Numbered from the stretch's first letter, positions 17,532 to 26,139 are shown. The stretch is 32,508 nucleotides of DNA from Deltaproteobacteria bacterium (GCA_016931625.1 JAFGEK010000066.1:1-32508); one strand, 5' to 3'. Numbers and translations are program-made. Notes: generated by a model not told the origin, from the sequence alone.

Positions 17532-18371
17532 ATGGATTCATATCGACGTCGCCGCTATATAGATAAAATTGCGCGAGGCGCGTGCATTGTAGCTTTATTA
17601 CTTGCTTTGACACCTTTAGTAAGTCTACTAATTTATGTTGCTAGTAAAGGACTTGGTGGGATTTCTTTAGAGTTTTTTACTGAATTACCTAAACCTGTAG
17701 GTGAGCTTGGTGGTGGTTTTGCTAATGCGATAATTGGTACATTAGTATTAGTAGGGATTGCAACAGCAATTAGTTTACCACTTGGCGTATTGGCGGGTGT
17801 TTATTTATCAGAATTTGGCGGCAGTACTTTTACCAAGATTGTACGTTTTAGTGCGGATGTTATGTCAGGTGTACCTTCTATTGCGGTAGGTGTTTTTATT
17901 TATACACTAATCGTTGTAGCGATGCGACAGTTCTCTGCTTTTGCTGGTGGTTTAGCTCTTAGCATCATTATGTTGCCAACAATTACGCGTACAACTGAAG
18001 AACTTATCAGATTAGTGCCAAATTCTTTGCGTGAAGCTGGTTTAGCTCTTGGAATGCCCAAATGGCGGGTTATTGTTCGCATTGTTTTACGTACTGGGGC
18101 TCCAGGAATTGTAACTGGTGTAATGCTAGCTATTGCTCGGGCTGCTGGTGAGACGGCACCACTATTATTTACTGCTTTAAATAATCGTTTTTGGTCGATT
18201 AGTTTAGCTAAACCAATCGCGTCATTGCCTGTGCAAATTTATACTTACGCCGTTTCACCTTTTGAAGATTGGCATAAGCAGGCATGGACCGCAGCACTTG
18301 TATTGGTGGTAATGGTGTTAGTGCTAAATATTGGCGCGCGGATCATTACCTATACGCGTGGAGGTAATTAA
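17532..18371 (+). CDS. pstA: Phosphate ABC transporter permease PstA
   Basis: Inner-membrane partner of PstC, 279 aa. Conserved parts are GGGFANAIIGTLVLV, the LPLGVLAGVYLSEF stretch, the ALGMPKWRVIVRIVLR coupling loop and ARAAGETAPLLFTA. An AGGAG sequence overlapping the pstC stop serves as Shine-Dalgarno. The pstB start follows the stop codon with no spacer. Confidence 0.96.
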   Translation: MDSYRRRRYIDKIARGACIVALLLALTPLVSLLIYVASKGLGGISLEFFTELPKPVGELGGGFANAIIGTLVLVGIATAISLPLGVLAGVYLSEFGGSTFTKIVRFSADVMSGVPSIAVGVFIYTLIVVAMRQFSAFAGGLALSIIMLPTITRTTEELIRLVPNSLREAGLALGMPKWRVIVRIVLRTGAPGIVTGVMLAIARAAGETAPLLFTALNNRFWSISLAKPIASLPVQIYTYAVSPFEDWHKQAWTAALVLVVMVLVLNIGARIITYTRGGN

Positions 18372-19238
18372 GTGAAATCCGATTTAGAGATTCGGTTGCC
18401 ATTATTGATGCGACACGCACAGAAAGCAATTGCAGAATCAGCAATTAGTAACAATACAATTATTGCTAATCCAGAGACAAATAATATTCAAAAAATGCAA
18501 ATTGAAAATTTGTATGCATGGTTTGGAAAATCTGAAGCAATAAAAGGCATTTCATTAGCTATTGCAAAAAATCAAGTTACGGCAATTATTGGCCCGTCTG
18601 GATGTGGCAAATCTACATTACTTCGATGTCTAAACCGCATGCACGAAGTTACTGAAGGTGCTTATGCTAGCGGTAAGGTTTTACTTGATAATGAAGATAT
18701 TTATCGACGTGACATTGATCCCGTATCAGTACGTCGTCGTGTTGGTATGGTATTTCAAAGACCAAATCCGTTTCCGACTATGTCAATTCGGGATAATGTT
18801 TTAGCTGGTCTTAAACTTAATGGTGTTCGTACAAAAAATGATGACGAATTAGTTGAGAAAGCGTTGACTCAAGCTGCTCTCTGGTATGAGGTTAAAGATT
18901 CATTAGGACGTTCGGGTGCCAGTTTATCGGGTGGTCAACAACAACGTTTATGCATAGCGCGCTCTTTGGCTCTTGAGCCTGAGGTATTACTAATGGATGA
19001 ACCATGTTCAGCATTAGACCCCATTGCCACAGCTAAAATTGAAGAACTAATTCATGAAATTAAAGACCGCTATACAATAGTGATTGTCACTCACAATATG
19101 CAACAAGCTGGTCGAGTCTCTCATTATACCGCTTTTCTTTATATGGGAGAACTTGTGGAGTTTTGTGACACTGATACGATGTTTACTCTACCAAACAATC
19201 CACGAACCGAAGATTATATTACTGGCCGATTTGGTTAA
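18372..19238 (+). CDS. pstB: Phosphate ABC transporter ATP-binding protein PstB
   Basis: ATPase subunit of the Pst importer, 288 aa. Walker [10 protein letters not shown] (74-82), Q-loop region [15 protein letters not shown], signature LSGGQQQRL, Walker [14 protein letters not shown] and switch His in VTHNMQQA are intact. The protein is about 30-40 residues longer than usual at the N-terminus. The GTG start at 18372 is supported by GGAGG (18360-18364) with 7-nt spacing, so the polar extension is probably real; Met42 (18495) would give the standard length. The start codon abuts the pstA stop. Confidence 0.96.
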   Translation: MKSDLEIRLPLLMRHAQKAIAESAISNNTIIANPETNNIQKMQIENLYAWFGKSEAIKGISLAIAKNQVTAIIGPSGCGKSTLLRCLNRMHEVTEGAYASGKVLLDNEDIYRRDIDPVSVRRRVGMVFQRPNPFPTMSIRDNVLAGLKLNGVRTKNDDELVEKALTQAALWYEVKDSLGRSGASLSGGQQQRLCIARSLALEPEVLLMDEPCSALDPIATAKIEELIHEIKDRYTIVIVTHNMQQAGRVSHYTAFLYMGELVEFCDTDTMFTLPNNPRTEDYITGRFG

Positions 19239-19264
19239 TCACCAAACGAACTATTGGGTAAATT

Positions 19265-20374
19265 ATGAATCGTAAACATACAGATCTCGAATATGAAGAC
19301 GAATTACGTAAACTGCGTGAGCGTTTATTACTTATGGGTGCAAAAGTAGAAGAGATGTTGAATAAGTCGATGCAGGCTTTAGTTAATAAAGATAGCGATT
19401 TAGCATATCGCATGATCGAATACGATAATGAGATAGATGAGCTTGAGCTTGCTATTGATAATCTCTGTTTGCGGGTTTTAGCAAAGCGGCAACCAGTTGC
19501 CTCAGATTTAAGATTTATTACTTTAGCATTGAAAATAGTTACTGATTTAGAACGTATGGGTGATCTTGGGGTAAATATATGTGAGCGCACAATTGAGCTA
19601 AATACTGAACCACCATTGAAGCCGTATATCGATTTACCTAAAATGGCTGACGTGGTTCAATCAATGATTAAAGATGCTCTTGATGCATTTGTTTCGCATA
19701 ACTCCGAGCATGCTCAAGCTGTACTTGAGCGAGATCATATTGTTGATGCTTACTATGGGCAAATATTTCGGGAGCTCTTTACCTATATGCTTGAAGATCC
19801 TAAAACTATTCATCGTTCCATCAAGATACAATCTATTGCAAAGTATCTTGAACGCATTGGCGATCATGCAACTAATTTGGCCGAAATGGTAGTTTTTATG
19901 GAACACGGCAAGGATATTCGTCATCAGGGACGACAAAAAAACGCCAACCCTAAAGAAAATAAACCTCATGGGGTGCTATTTTTGTGCGTACACAATGCAG
20001 TGCGCAGTCAAATGGCTGAAGCTTGGGCAATAAAAACGTTCCCGATGGGAGTGCGTATCTGGAGTGCCGGCTCACAACCAGCAAAGGAGATTAATCCATT
20101 AACTATAAAAGTAATGCAAGAAGTTGGCATTGATTTACAAGGTGTTAAGCCAAAAAGTTTCTCTGAAATACCAATTGGTGATGTTGATACTGTTATCAAT
20201 CTTTGCAAAGAAGAAAACTGTCCATATATACCTGGCGAATTATCAAGACAATCATGGAATTTGCCTGATCCAACACAGGCGACAGGTAATGATGATGAGG
20301 TTTTGCAAGCGTTTCGTAAAATACGCGATGAAATAAAAAATAAACTTGTAACATTTATGAAAGCATGGGCATGA
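19265..20374 (+). CDS. phoU: PhoU-ArsC fusion: phosphate signalling protein with C-terminal arsenate reductase/LMW-PTPase-like domain
   Basis: One continuous 369-aa frame joins two domains. Residues 1-220 form PhoU, with both three-helix repeats visible (EYDNEIDELE, LKIVTDLERMGDLGVN; IAKYLERIGDHATNLAEM). PhoU links PstB to PhoR and represses the regulon when phosphate is plentiful. After a polar linker (222-237), residues 238-369 form an arsenate reductase/low-molecular-weight phosphatase fold. It has the CX5R loop CVHNAVR (Cys241, Arg247, then SQMAEAW), a candidate redox pair Cys314/Cys319 in NLCKEENCP, and the WNLPDP loop with the general-acid Asp. All catalytic residues I can check are present. 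Arsenate enters cells through Pst, so coupling reduction to PhoU makes sense, but this role is inferred; no arsenite exporter is in the window. Confidence 0.93.
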   Translation: MNRKHTDLEYEDELRKLRERLLLMGAKVEEMLNKSMQALVNKDSDLAYRMIEYDNEIDELELAIDNLCLRVLAKRQPVASDLRFITLALKIVTDLERMGDLGVNICERTIELNTEPPLKPYIDLPKMADVVQSMIKDALDAFVSHNSEHAQAVLERDHIVDAYYGQIFRELFTYMLEDPKTIHRSIKIQSIAKYLERIGDHATNLAEMVVFMEHGKDIRHQGRQKNANPKENKPHGVLFLCVHNAVRSQMAEAWAIKTFPMGVRIWSAGSQPAKEINPLTIKVMQEVGIDLQGVKPKSFSEIPIGDVDTVINLCKEENCPYIPGELSRQSWNLPDPTQATGNDDEVLQAFRKIRDEIKNKLVTFMKAWA

Positions 20375-20408
20375 TTTTGTTAAAATTAATTAGTGTTTAT
20401 AAGTTTTT

Positions 20409-21761
20409 TTATTTGTGATATTTCGAAATACGCAAATGCGGTGATAAGAAAGGAAAGTATTTTTGATCAGCTTTTAATAAGTGTTCTAACACTAGTTGTT
20501 TCACTAAGACATCAACTAACTTACTAAAGGTTAGTGAATTTTTATTTTTAATGTTAGTAAAAAACTTTTTAAACCGTTTTAATAGCTCTAAATGTAAATC
20601 TATATGTTCATTTAAATAAGGATATTTGATATCTTTTAATATTTGTTCTTCATGTTGAAAATGCATTTCCAGTGAATCACGCAATTGGATAAAGCGATTT
20701 TGTAATTTATCAACAGGGGAATTTGTTAGCAGAGCTTCAAATATAGCATTACCCAAAACAAATAACTCAATATGCTCTTGATCAATTCTTTCGGAGCCAC
20801 TTGAATAGCTAGGATCCCAAACTAGATTTAATAGTCTAATTGTGTGAGTATCTGAGGACTGAGAGGATAACTCGCAACGATCACGGCCAGCGTTTTTTGC
20901 TTTATATAGAGTATCATCAGTTCGTTTTATCCATTGTTCAAAAGTTTCATGAGTTCCTAATTGAGTAACGCCAGCACTAATAGTAAGGCGACCAACATTT
21001 GGGATATCGGCTTCACGTACTTGTTTACGAAGTCGTTCAGCAATTTTTAAGGCTTCTTCACCACCAACACCCGGTACAAGTAGAACAAATTCTTCACCAC
21101 CCCATCGACAAACAACATCAAATGATCGGCAAATTTTAATAGCAAGCTGTGCTATAGCAACTAGTGCTTGATCGCCAATAAGATGTCCAAGACGATCATT
21201 AACATCTTTGAAATGATCAATATCAATCATGATTAATGATAATGGCTGGCCATAACGATGACTACGTTCAATTTCGTTATGTGCGACTAATTCAAAATGA
21301 CGACGATTATAGGTACCGGTAAGTTGATCAGTAGCTGCGGTTATTTGTAAAGTATTAACTATATATTCAAGCTGATGTACCTTTTCATCATGACGTGGTG
21401 ATGATGGGATTATGTGTAAACTCAATAAAATACTTGGCGGAAGTTCATTTTTTGTGGTTTGCGGAATATTGTTAGCCCGTAATTCAACCCAAATTTCATT
21501 TTTAGTGTGATTTTTAATGGCAAGACGGGTTGGCTTAAGTTTTTTATGCACTTTTAAGCAATCAAGAATAAATTTTGCATTAGCCGTATCAGATGATTGC
21601 AATAGGTCAAATAATGCGTAACCTACGAGTTGCTCAGGATTTTCAAATCCAAAAATCTCCGCAGCCCCTTGCGAAGCAAATAATACATTCTCATGGTAGT
21701 CTAATACAATTAAACCGTCAGTAGCTGCCATTAAGGCGGTGGCGATTTGTAGCAAATTCAA
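20409..21761 (-). CDS. Diguanylate cyclase with PAS and C-terminal bacteriohemerythrin domains
   Basis: Predicted c-di-GMP-synthesising sensor. A PAS domain (DGLIVLDYHENVLFASQGAAEIFGF) is followed by a GGDEF domain with active-site RWGGEEF and ATDQLTGTYNRRHF. A hemerythrin domain is at the C-terminus with a complete di-iron ligand set: His in DQEH, His and Glu in HFQHEEQIL, two His in NEHIDLHLELL, and His/Asp in LEHLLKADQKY. Hemerythrins bind O2 (some NO), so oxygen control of cyclase output is likely. I place the start at TTG 21761, preceded by GGGAG with 7-nt spacing (about 450 aa). The open frame reaches ATG 21848 without a Shine-Dalgarno, where it would add 29 mostly hydrophobic residues. 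It is the last gene of the ECF operon; no I-site was checked. Confidence 0.9.
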   Translation of the reverse strand: MNLLQIATALMAATDGLIVLDYHENVLFASQGAAEIFGFENPEQLVGYALFDLLQSSDTANAKFILDCLKVHKKLKPTRLAIKNHTKNEIWVELRANNIPQTTKNELPPSILLSLHIIPSSPRHDEKVHQLEYIVNTLQITAATDQLTGTYNRRHFELVAHNEIERSHRYGQPLSLIMIDIDHFKDVNDRLGHLIGDQALVAIAQLAIKICRSFDVVCRWGGEEFVLLVPGVGGEEALKIAERLRKQVREADIPNVGRLTISAGVTQLGTHETFEQWIKRTDDTLYKAKNAGRDRCELSSQSSDTHTIRLLNLVWDPSYSSGSERIDQEHIELFVLGNAIFEALLTNSPVDKLQNRFIQLRDSLEMHFQHEEQILKDIKYPYLNEHIDLHLELLKRFKKFFTNIKNKNSLTFSKLVDVLVKQLVLEHLLKADQKYFPFLSPHLRISKYHK

Positions 21762-21785
21762 TTTCAGACTCCCGATAATTATAGA

Positions 21786-21818
21786 CAATTTCCACGCAAT
21801 CACCGCAGGTGGAAATTG
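21786..21818 (-). promoter_or_regulatory. Inverted repeat upstream of the diguanylate cyclase start
   Basis: A perfect 10-bp inverted repeat, CAATTTCCAC (21786-21795) with GTGGAAATTG (21809-21818) and a 13-nt loop, lies 24 nt before the TTG start. There is no T run. It may be an operator or an RNA hairpin controlling the last gene of the operon separately. Confidence 0.4.
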
Positions 21819-21864
21819 CACTAAGTTCATCAAGAGAAACATAGCCATGTAATTAACAAGAATG

Positions 21865-23040
21865 CTAGGGATAACCAGCCCAAGTTTCTAAAAATATTTC
21901 AACGCGGTGTGCAGTAAAATCCCAAAGGGCATTATTACTCCATTGTTTAGTAAGATTATAACTAAAACGTAGCCCGAGAAAATCATTGATGCGAAGGCGA
22001 CTTTCAATGCCAGGCGTAATCCAAGTGTCTTGCTCTTTTTCTCCAGTAGCCAATCCGTTAATATCATAAGCTGGTCGATTGGCATAACTTCGCATTCCTG
22101 CTCCTAAACGAATACTATTAGTTAGATTCGCAAGAGTTTCCCATTGGATAGTTAAGGTGGATGAACCTTGAGTATACGAGTCATAATTTTTTATTAAATT
22201 AGAATTTATGTTTGGGTCTTCGACACCAAACGGCCCTAAATAGTAATAGGTATCATTTGAATTGTTTTGTTCTATAGCAAGTGTTCCGGTTATACGAAGT
22301 GTAAAACTTGGCATAAATATTATAGTCGGTTCGGCTTTGATAAGATTACTGGTTTTACGTTGAGAAGTTAAGTTACCGTTAATATCTGAAAGATAACGTT
22401 CCATATAGTATATCGACTCATAAACCAGCGGCAGACGTATTTCAATGTAGTCGCCGATGGCTTGATCCCATTGTAGTGCGGGAGTGTGAGAGCGATTATC
22501 AAGATCATATTTTGCAAAATGGTCTTGGCGAAATTGATAATTAATTTTTAAAGTACTGGTATCACCAATTTCATAGCGTGCTCCTACTCGACCAAACATA
22601 CCATTAAATGAATATTTATTGGCGAGCTTATTAGGATAATAAGCTTGTTCTCCACCTGCGGCGATAGTGGTAAATAAAGCATCTGTTGGTCGAACTCCAA
22701 AAGTTATGATACCGAGGTGCCCATAATGTCGATCGTAAGTAATAGTTTTATTGTAAGAGGAGTCACCTGCATAAGATAGCTTTAAACTAATACTGTCGGT
22801 GGGCAACCAGTTGCTATAAAGAGCCAGTCTCGCAATCCCTAAACTATCAGATAGTTCTGAAGCATTAAGATATAGATTCGTTGTGTAAGCACCGCCTATG
22901 CTAGCATTAGCGCGTAAAAGCAATTTCGTTGGTTCATTAGGTTCATTAGGTTCATTTGATTCTTGTGCTAAAGCAGACGATGTTATGAATATAATGGCAA
23001 AAATATTGGCTAATAAAATATTTAGTTGTAAACGACACAT
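21865..23040 (-). CDS. Putative outer-membrane beta-barrel protein
   Basis: An exported protein of 391 aa with a signal peptide (IFAIIFITSSALAQ) and a GAGG Shine-Dalgarno 6 nt before the ATG. A short NEP repeat follows the cleavage site. The remainder alternates polar and aromatic residues in amphipathic strands separated by turns (for example LGLRFSYNLTKQW and LKINYQFRQDHF), as in outer-membrane barrels of 14-18 strands. I do not recognise the family. It begins 8 nt after the preceding secreted-protein gene, so it belongs to the ECF operon and may be its effector or surface sensor. Confidence 0.7.
   Translation of the reverse strand: MCRLQLNILLANIFAIIFITSSALAQESNEPNEPNEPTKLLLRANASIGGAYTTNLYLNASELSDSLGIARLALYSNWLPTDSISLKLSYAGDSSYNKTITYDRHYGHLGIITFGVRPTDALFTTIAAGGEQAYYPNKLANKYSFNGMFGRVGARYEIGDTSTLKINYQFRQDHFAKYDLDNRSHTPALQWDQAIGDYIEIRLPLVYESIYYMERYLSDINGNLTSQRKTSNLIKAEPTIIFMPSFTLRITGTLAIEQNNSNDTYYYLGPFGVEDPNINSNLIKNYDSYTQGSSTLTIQWETLANLTNSIRLGAGMRSYANRPAYDINGLATGEKEQDTWITPGIESRLRINDFLGLRFSYNLTKQWSNNALWDFTAHRVEIFLETWAGYP
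22931..22957. repeat. Three 9-bp tandem repeats coding for Asn-Glu-Pro
   Basis: GGTTCATTA, GGTTCATTA and GGTTCATTT lie in tandem. Each unit keeps the frame and adds one NEP after the signal peptide of the beta-barrel protein, so copy-number change would alter only spacer length. Confidence 0.85.
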
Positions 23041-23048
23041 AGTTTACC

Positions 23049-23783
23049 TCACTTTGACAAAAACTGTTCACGTATTTCATTAGCTGTATTGCGTGGTGAT
23101 AAACCACGGTTTAAACGGATGGTTGCAAAACTTAATACGTTATTAATATTGCCACGCGTTTTAAAAATTTCTTGCAGAACGCGAACAAACTGATTGCTTG
23201 CGGCGGTATTAAAAGATTTTTTTGTTAAAATTGCTAAAGCAAAAGATAAACTTAATTTTTTATCAGCACGCAAACGATTTGTTGTATAAGCGTATAGTTC
23301 AAAAGCTATTGCAAGCTTATTTGCTCCATCTTGACTATTACATACAATTTTAATCGCAGCCGATAAGTCTTTACGGGTCCAGGCACTTAAAAGTGCATCA
23401 TTACCAAGGTTAATCATGGCATTTTTTGTGTTTGGCTTTTGCGCGCAAATACACGATGAAATTAAGGTGTTCTGCCATAAAGAATTTTCGGTAATTTGTT
23501 GTAAAACCGTTACTAATTTCTGCGGTGGAATATTTTTAGCTAATCCTTCGTGAAGTTTTTGTTCAAGAATACTTATAGTAATATTCTGTTGTTTAAGACG
23601 TTCAATATATGAGCGGATCGTTACCGCATTATCAGTTGATAAGTTTTTTAAATCATCTTCTAAATGTAATAATGAATCATTAGCTGCAAAACTTGCTGGC
23701 GTATTACAAATAAACGATGATAAAAAAACGAGCGTGGGTATTATATGTACCCACGCTCTAATTATTTTAGCAATTGAAGTCAT
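23049..23783 (-). CDS. Secreted helical protein of unknown function
   Basis: A 244-aa protein with a Sec signal peptide (IIPTLVFLSSFICNTPASFA). The mature part is mainly alpha-helical. It contains LEQKLHEGLAKNIPPQKLVTV and later RLNRGLSPRNTANEIREQFL, two similar helix-turn-helix-like hairpins (KxxEGLxKxxPPxxL type). Three Cys lie near the middle (SSCICAQ, VCNSQD). I recognise no family. The gene sits 12 nt after the Gln/Gly-rich protein gene and 8 nt before the beta-barrel gene, so it is co-transcribed with both. Confidence 0.7.
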   Translation of the reverse strand: MTSIAKIIRAWVHIIPTLVFLSSFICNTPASFAANDSLLHLEDDLKNLSTDNAVTIRSYIERLKQQNITISILEQKLHEGLAKNIPPQKLVTVLQQITENSLWQNTLISSCICAQKPNTKNAMINLGNDALLSAWTRKDLSAAIKIVCNSQDGANKLAIAFELYAYTTNRLRADKKLSLSFALAILTKKSFNTAASNQFVRVLQEIFKTRGNINNVLSFATIRLNRGLSPRNTANEIREQFLSK

Positions 23784-23795
23784 CTGTGCCTAAAG

Positions 23796-24869
23796 TTACT
23801 GGTTAGAACCATTAGCACTACCACTGCTACTATTAGAGTTGTTTGTATTACTGCTGTTGCCGCTGCCACCACTACTACTACCACCACTACTACTGCCACC
23901 ACTGCCAGCGCCATTACCATTACCTGATCCGCTGCCACCACCAAAACCGGCGCCGGCACCACCTGATTGTTTGCCACCAAAACCACCACCTTGACGAATT
24001 TCACCGTTCATTCCGTTACGATAACGATGGCGTTGTTGCAAACCATTTTCACTACTTACTGTTGTGTTGTTATTTTGAGCGCGTAGGCGTAAGCGTTTTT
24101 GCATTTTAGTTTTTAGAGCATTTTCTGAATCAGGAGTTTCTTTGAGTTGCGTTTTTTGTTGTTGTTGCTCACGTAGTACTAGACGAATTTCTTGATGTGC
24201 TTGGCGTGCATCTAAGTCAGCACGGTTTGAAGCTTGTTTCATTACAGACAAAGCAATACGTGCTTGCGTGGGGTTGCATGAATTTTCGTTAACGCATTCG
24301 TTTAACATTTGCCGAGCTTGTTTTAGCCAACGGTGTTGTTTTTGCATTTGTTTGATTTCGTTTGCAGTATCCTCCACATTTTTTACGCTCCATTTGTTTT
24401 TGAGCTGCGATTTAATCATTTGCCCGGTCTCGTCAATATCAGACCCTTTGGCTGTAGCTACCATCAAGGATGCAGCAACGCGTGCTGCTTCTTGTGGCGA
24501 TTTGATACTGCCTTGTTGCCGGCCTTCTTTATCGCATTCGCGTAATTGTTGCCGAAGGCGTAATTGACATTTTTCATTATCGCTTTGAGTGCATAAACTT
24601 TCTAACGCTTCACTATTTTGTTGATACAGACGTTTTTGTAATTGCATTTTAAATGGTTCAACTTGCTCAGCATTGAGAGCACCATTTTTTTGCAACTCAT
24701 CAGCAGCAATATAAGCTAAGTTTCTGTACGTAGCTTGTGTTTGTGTTTGCGTCTGTACCTTAACTTCTTTTTTATTCTGCACTTTTTCTTGGGCATATAA
24801 AGGATGACTAGCAAATATTAAAGCTGCACCCAACAAAATTGTTTGCTTAAAAAATTGTTTCGCCTTCAT
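23796..24869 (-). CDS. Secreted Gln-rich protein with glycine/serine-rich C-terminal tail
   Basis: A 357-aa exported protein with a very good Shine-Dalgarno (AGGAGG) and signal peptide (TILLGAALIFASHPLYAQE). A short QTQTQTQ tract is followed by a long Gln- and Arg-rich helical region (about 50-250, with paired cysteines in SLCTQSDNEKC and NECVNENSC). The C-terminal 60 residues are almost only Gly, Ser, Asn and Ala (GGFGGKQSGGAGAGFGGG). Such a tail suggests a flexible surface or matrix segment. Function unknown. It directly follows the anti-sigma gene (30-nt gap). Confidence 0.75.
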   Translation of the reverse strand: MKAKQFFKQTILLGAALIFASHPLYAQEKVQNKKEVKVQTQTQTQATYRNLAYIAADELQKNGALNAEQVEPFKMQLQKRLYQQNSEALESLCTQSDNEKCQLRLRQQLRECDKEGRQQGSIKSPQEAARVAASLMVATAKGSDIDETGQMIKSQLKNKWSVKNVEDTANEIKQMQKQHRWLKQARQMLNECVNENSCNPTQARIALSVMKQASNRADLDARQAHQEIRLVLREQQQQKTQLKETPDSENALKTKMQKRLRLRAQNNNTTVSSENGLQQRHRYRNGMNGEIRQGGGFGGKQSGGAGAGFGGGSGSGNGNGAGSGGSSSGGSSSGGSGNSSNTNNSNSSSGSANGSNQ

Positions 24870-24899
24870 GACTGCCTCCTAGCGGTAGCGGGTGTGGCT

Positions 24900-25505
24900 T
24901 TATATACTGCCAACATCCAACACCGAGTTTTTACCACCAAAACCATCATCCACAACTTCGCGGGCTGCGGGATCAGGTTGTAAAACTTTACCATCGATAA
25001 CGATCATATATTTATAGCGTCCTGGGGGAACTTTAAGTTCGCCTACCCACATGCCGTTTTCTGCTGGAGTTAAAGCAATACGGTTTTTCCAGTTAGTAAA
25101 ATCACCAACTATTTCTACTTGCTTAGCATTAGCTGCTGGTATTACGAGGCGTACGATTTGGCTTTCATTAACTGGTGATTGATGATTATTAAAGACGCCA
25201 CCTACAAATAGACCAAGCATAAAAACTGCTGCTACTGTGCTAGTAGCTAATACACCAGCAAAGAATGAGCGAGTATTACGTGGTTGTAATACCAAGGGAG
25301 AGAATACGACTTCGCGTTCAAGCTCAACTTCTTTAAGTGAAGCAGAAAGCTCAAGTACGCTATTCATATTTAATTGATATTCTTTGCATGAACTACATTG
25401 TTCTACATGATCAGACATAGCAGCAAGGTCATTGCTATTAAGAGCATCGCCATCCCATTTTTGCTCTAAAAGCTCTTGGCACTTTTGACAATCAATGCGT
25501 TTCAT
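24900..25505 (-). CDS. Zinc-finger anti-sigma factor with periplasmic CBM48/AMPK-type glycogen-binding-like domain
   Basis: A 201-aa single-pass membrane protein. The cytoplasmic N-terminus has a ZAS zinc site (HVEQCSSC, i.e. HX3CX2C, with an earlier CQKC) that should hold the upstream ECF sigma factor. One transmembrane helix lies at about residues 80-103 (GVLATSTVAAVFMLGLFVGG). The outer part (about 120-201) resembles the CBM48/AMPK beta glycogen-binding domain: VEIVGDFTNWKNRIALTP, then GMWVGELKVPPGRYKYMIVI and DPAAREVVDD. In that family the two Trp and the Lys bind glucans; both Trp are present. A glucan or other polysaccharide in the periplasm may therefore be the signal (inference). It starts 28 nt after the sigma gene. 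Confidence 0.88.
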   Translation of the reverse strand: MKRIDCQKCQELLEQKWDGDALNSNDLAAMSDHVEQCSSCKEYQLNMNSVLELSASLKEVELEREVVFSPLVLQPRNTRSFFAGVLATSTVAAVFMLGLFVGGVFNNHQSPVNESQIVRLVIPAANAKQVEIVGDFTNWKNRIALTPAENGMWVGELKVPPGRYKYMIVIDGKVLQPDPAAREVVDDGFGGKNSVLDVGSI

Positions 25506-25533
25506 GACGAATTCCTTGCTTCTTTAATTATGA

Positions 25534-26139
25534 CTACTCACGTAACGCCGAAAACGTTACATGACGGTCTTGCAGGTATTGCAGAATGGCTTTGCGAGCG
25601 CGATGCGTTCGTACGCGCAAGGCAGCTACCGAAGCTCCAGTAGCTTGTTGCATTTGGGCAAACGACAACCCTTCGATATGTTTAAAAATAAAAGCTTCAC
25701 GTTGATCTATTGGCAAGGCTAAGAGCGCATCTTTGAGCACCTGTTTAACTTCGTCTTTATGTAATGAAAGGTGAGGGCTATTATCATTGATCGGTTCTGG
25801 GGCAGCCGGCGGTTCGCTCAAAAAAAATAGAGATTTAATATATTGTTTACGCAGAAAACTACGCGCCTGATTTGCTACGATGCGAAACAACCAAGGCTTA
25901 AAGGCTCGGGTATGATCATATCGGCGCAGATGTTTAAAGAGGCGTTCAAGAGCAAGCTGTAAAATTTCTTCGGCGTCAAAAGGTCGACCACACATGCGCA
26001 GCGCAACCCGATAAGCTTCATTCTTGTGTCGTTTGATAAGAGAATTTAAGGCGTTATGATCACCGTGTTGGGCAGCATAGGCGAGTTTTTCACTCGATAT
26101 GTCACTTTGCGTGTTAGTCACCTTATTATCCGTTAGCAC
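25534..26139 (-). CDS. ECF RNA polymerase sigma factor
   Basis: A 201-aa group IV sigma factor. Region 2 covers about residues 35-100 (AYRVALRMCGRPFDAEEILQ, then YDHTRAFKPWLFRIVANQAR), and region 4 about 135-195 (LALPIDQREAFIFKHIEGLS, VAALRVRTHRARKAILQYL). It would direct transcription of its own operon and is restrained by the membrane anti-sigma factor encoded next. The open frame begins at GTG 26139; GTG 26121 is an alternative that lies after GGAT. A CTAACGG direct repeat overlaps this region. Confidence 0.9.
   Translation of the reverse strand: MLTDNKVTNTQSDISSEKLAYAAQHGDHNALNSLIKRHKNEAYRVALRMCGRPFDAEEILQLALERLFKHLRRYDHTRAFKPWLFRIVANQARSFLRKQYIKSLFFLSEPPAAPEPINDNSPHLSLHKDEVKQVLKDALLALPIDQREAFIFKHIEGLSFAQMQQATGASVAALRVRTHRARKAILQYLQDRHVTFSALRE

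Noticed and set aside
21778-21783. TATAAT (minus strand) ahead of the cyclase gene as a -10 box
   Set aside because: It lies only 4-5 nt before the Shine-Dalgarno and has no -35 element at a suitable distance.
23843-24000. Repetitive CCACCACTACTACTGCC-type sequence, possible repeat array or CRISPR
   Set aside because: It is the codon-level repetition of the Gly/Ser-rich tail of the secreted protein; there are no equal repeats with unique spacers.
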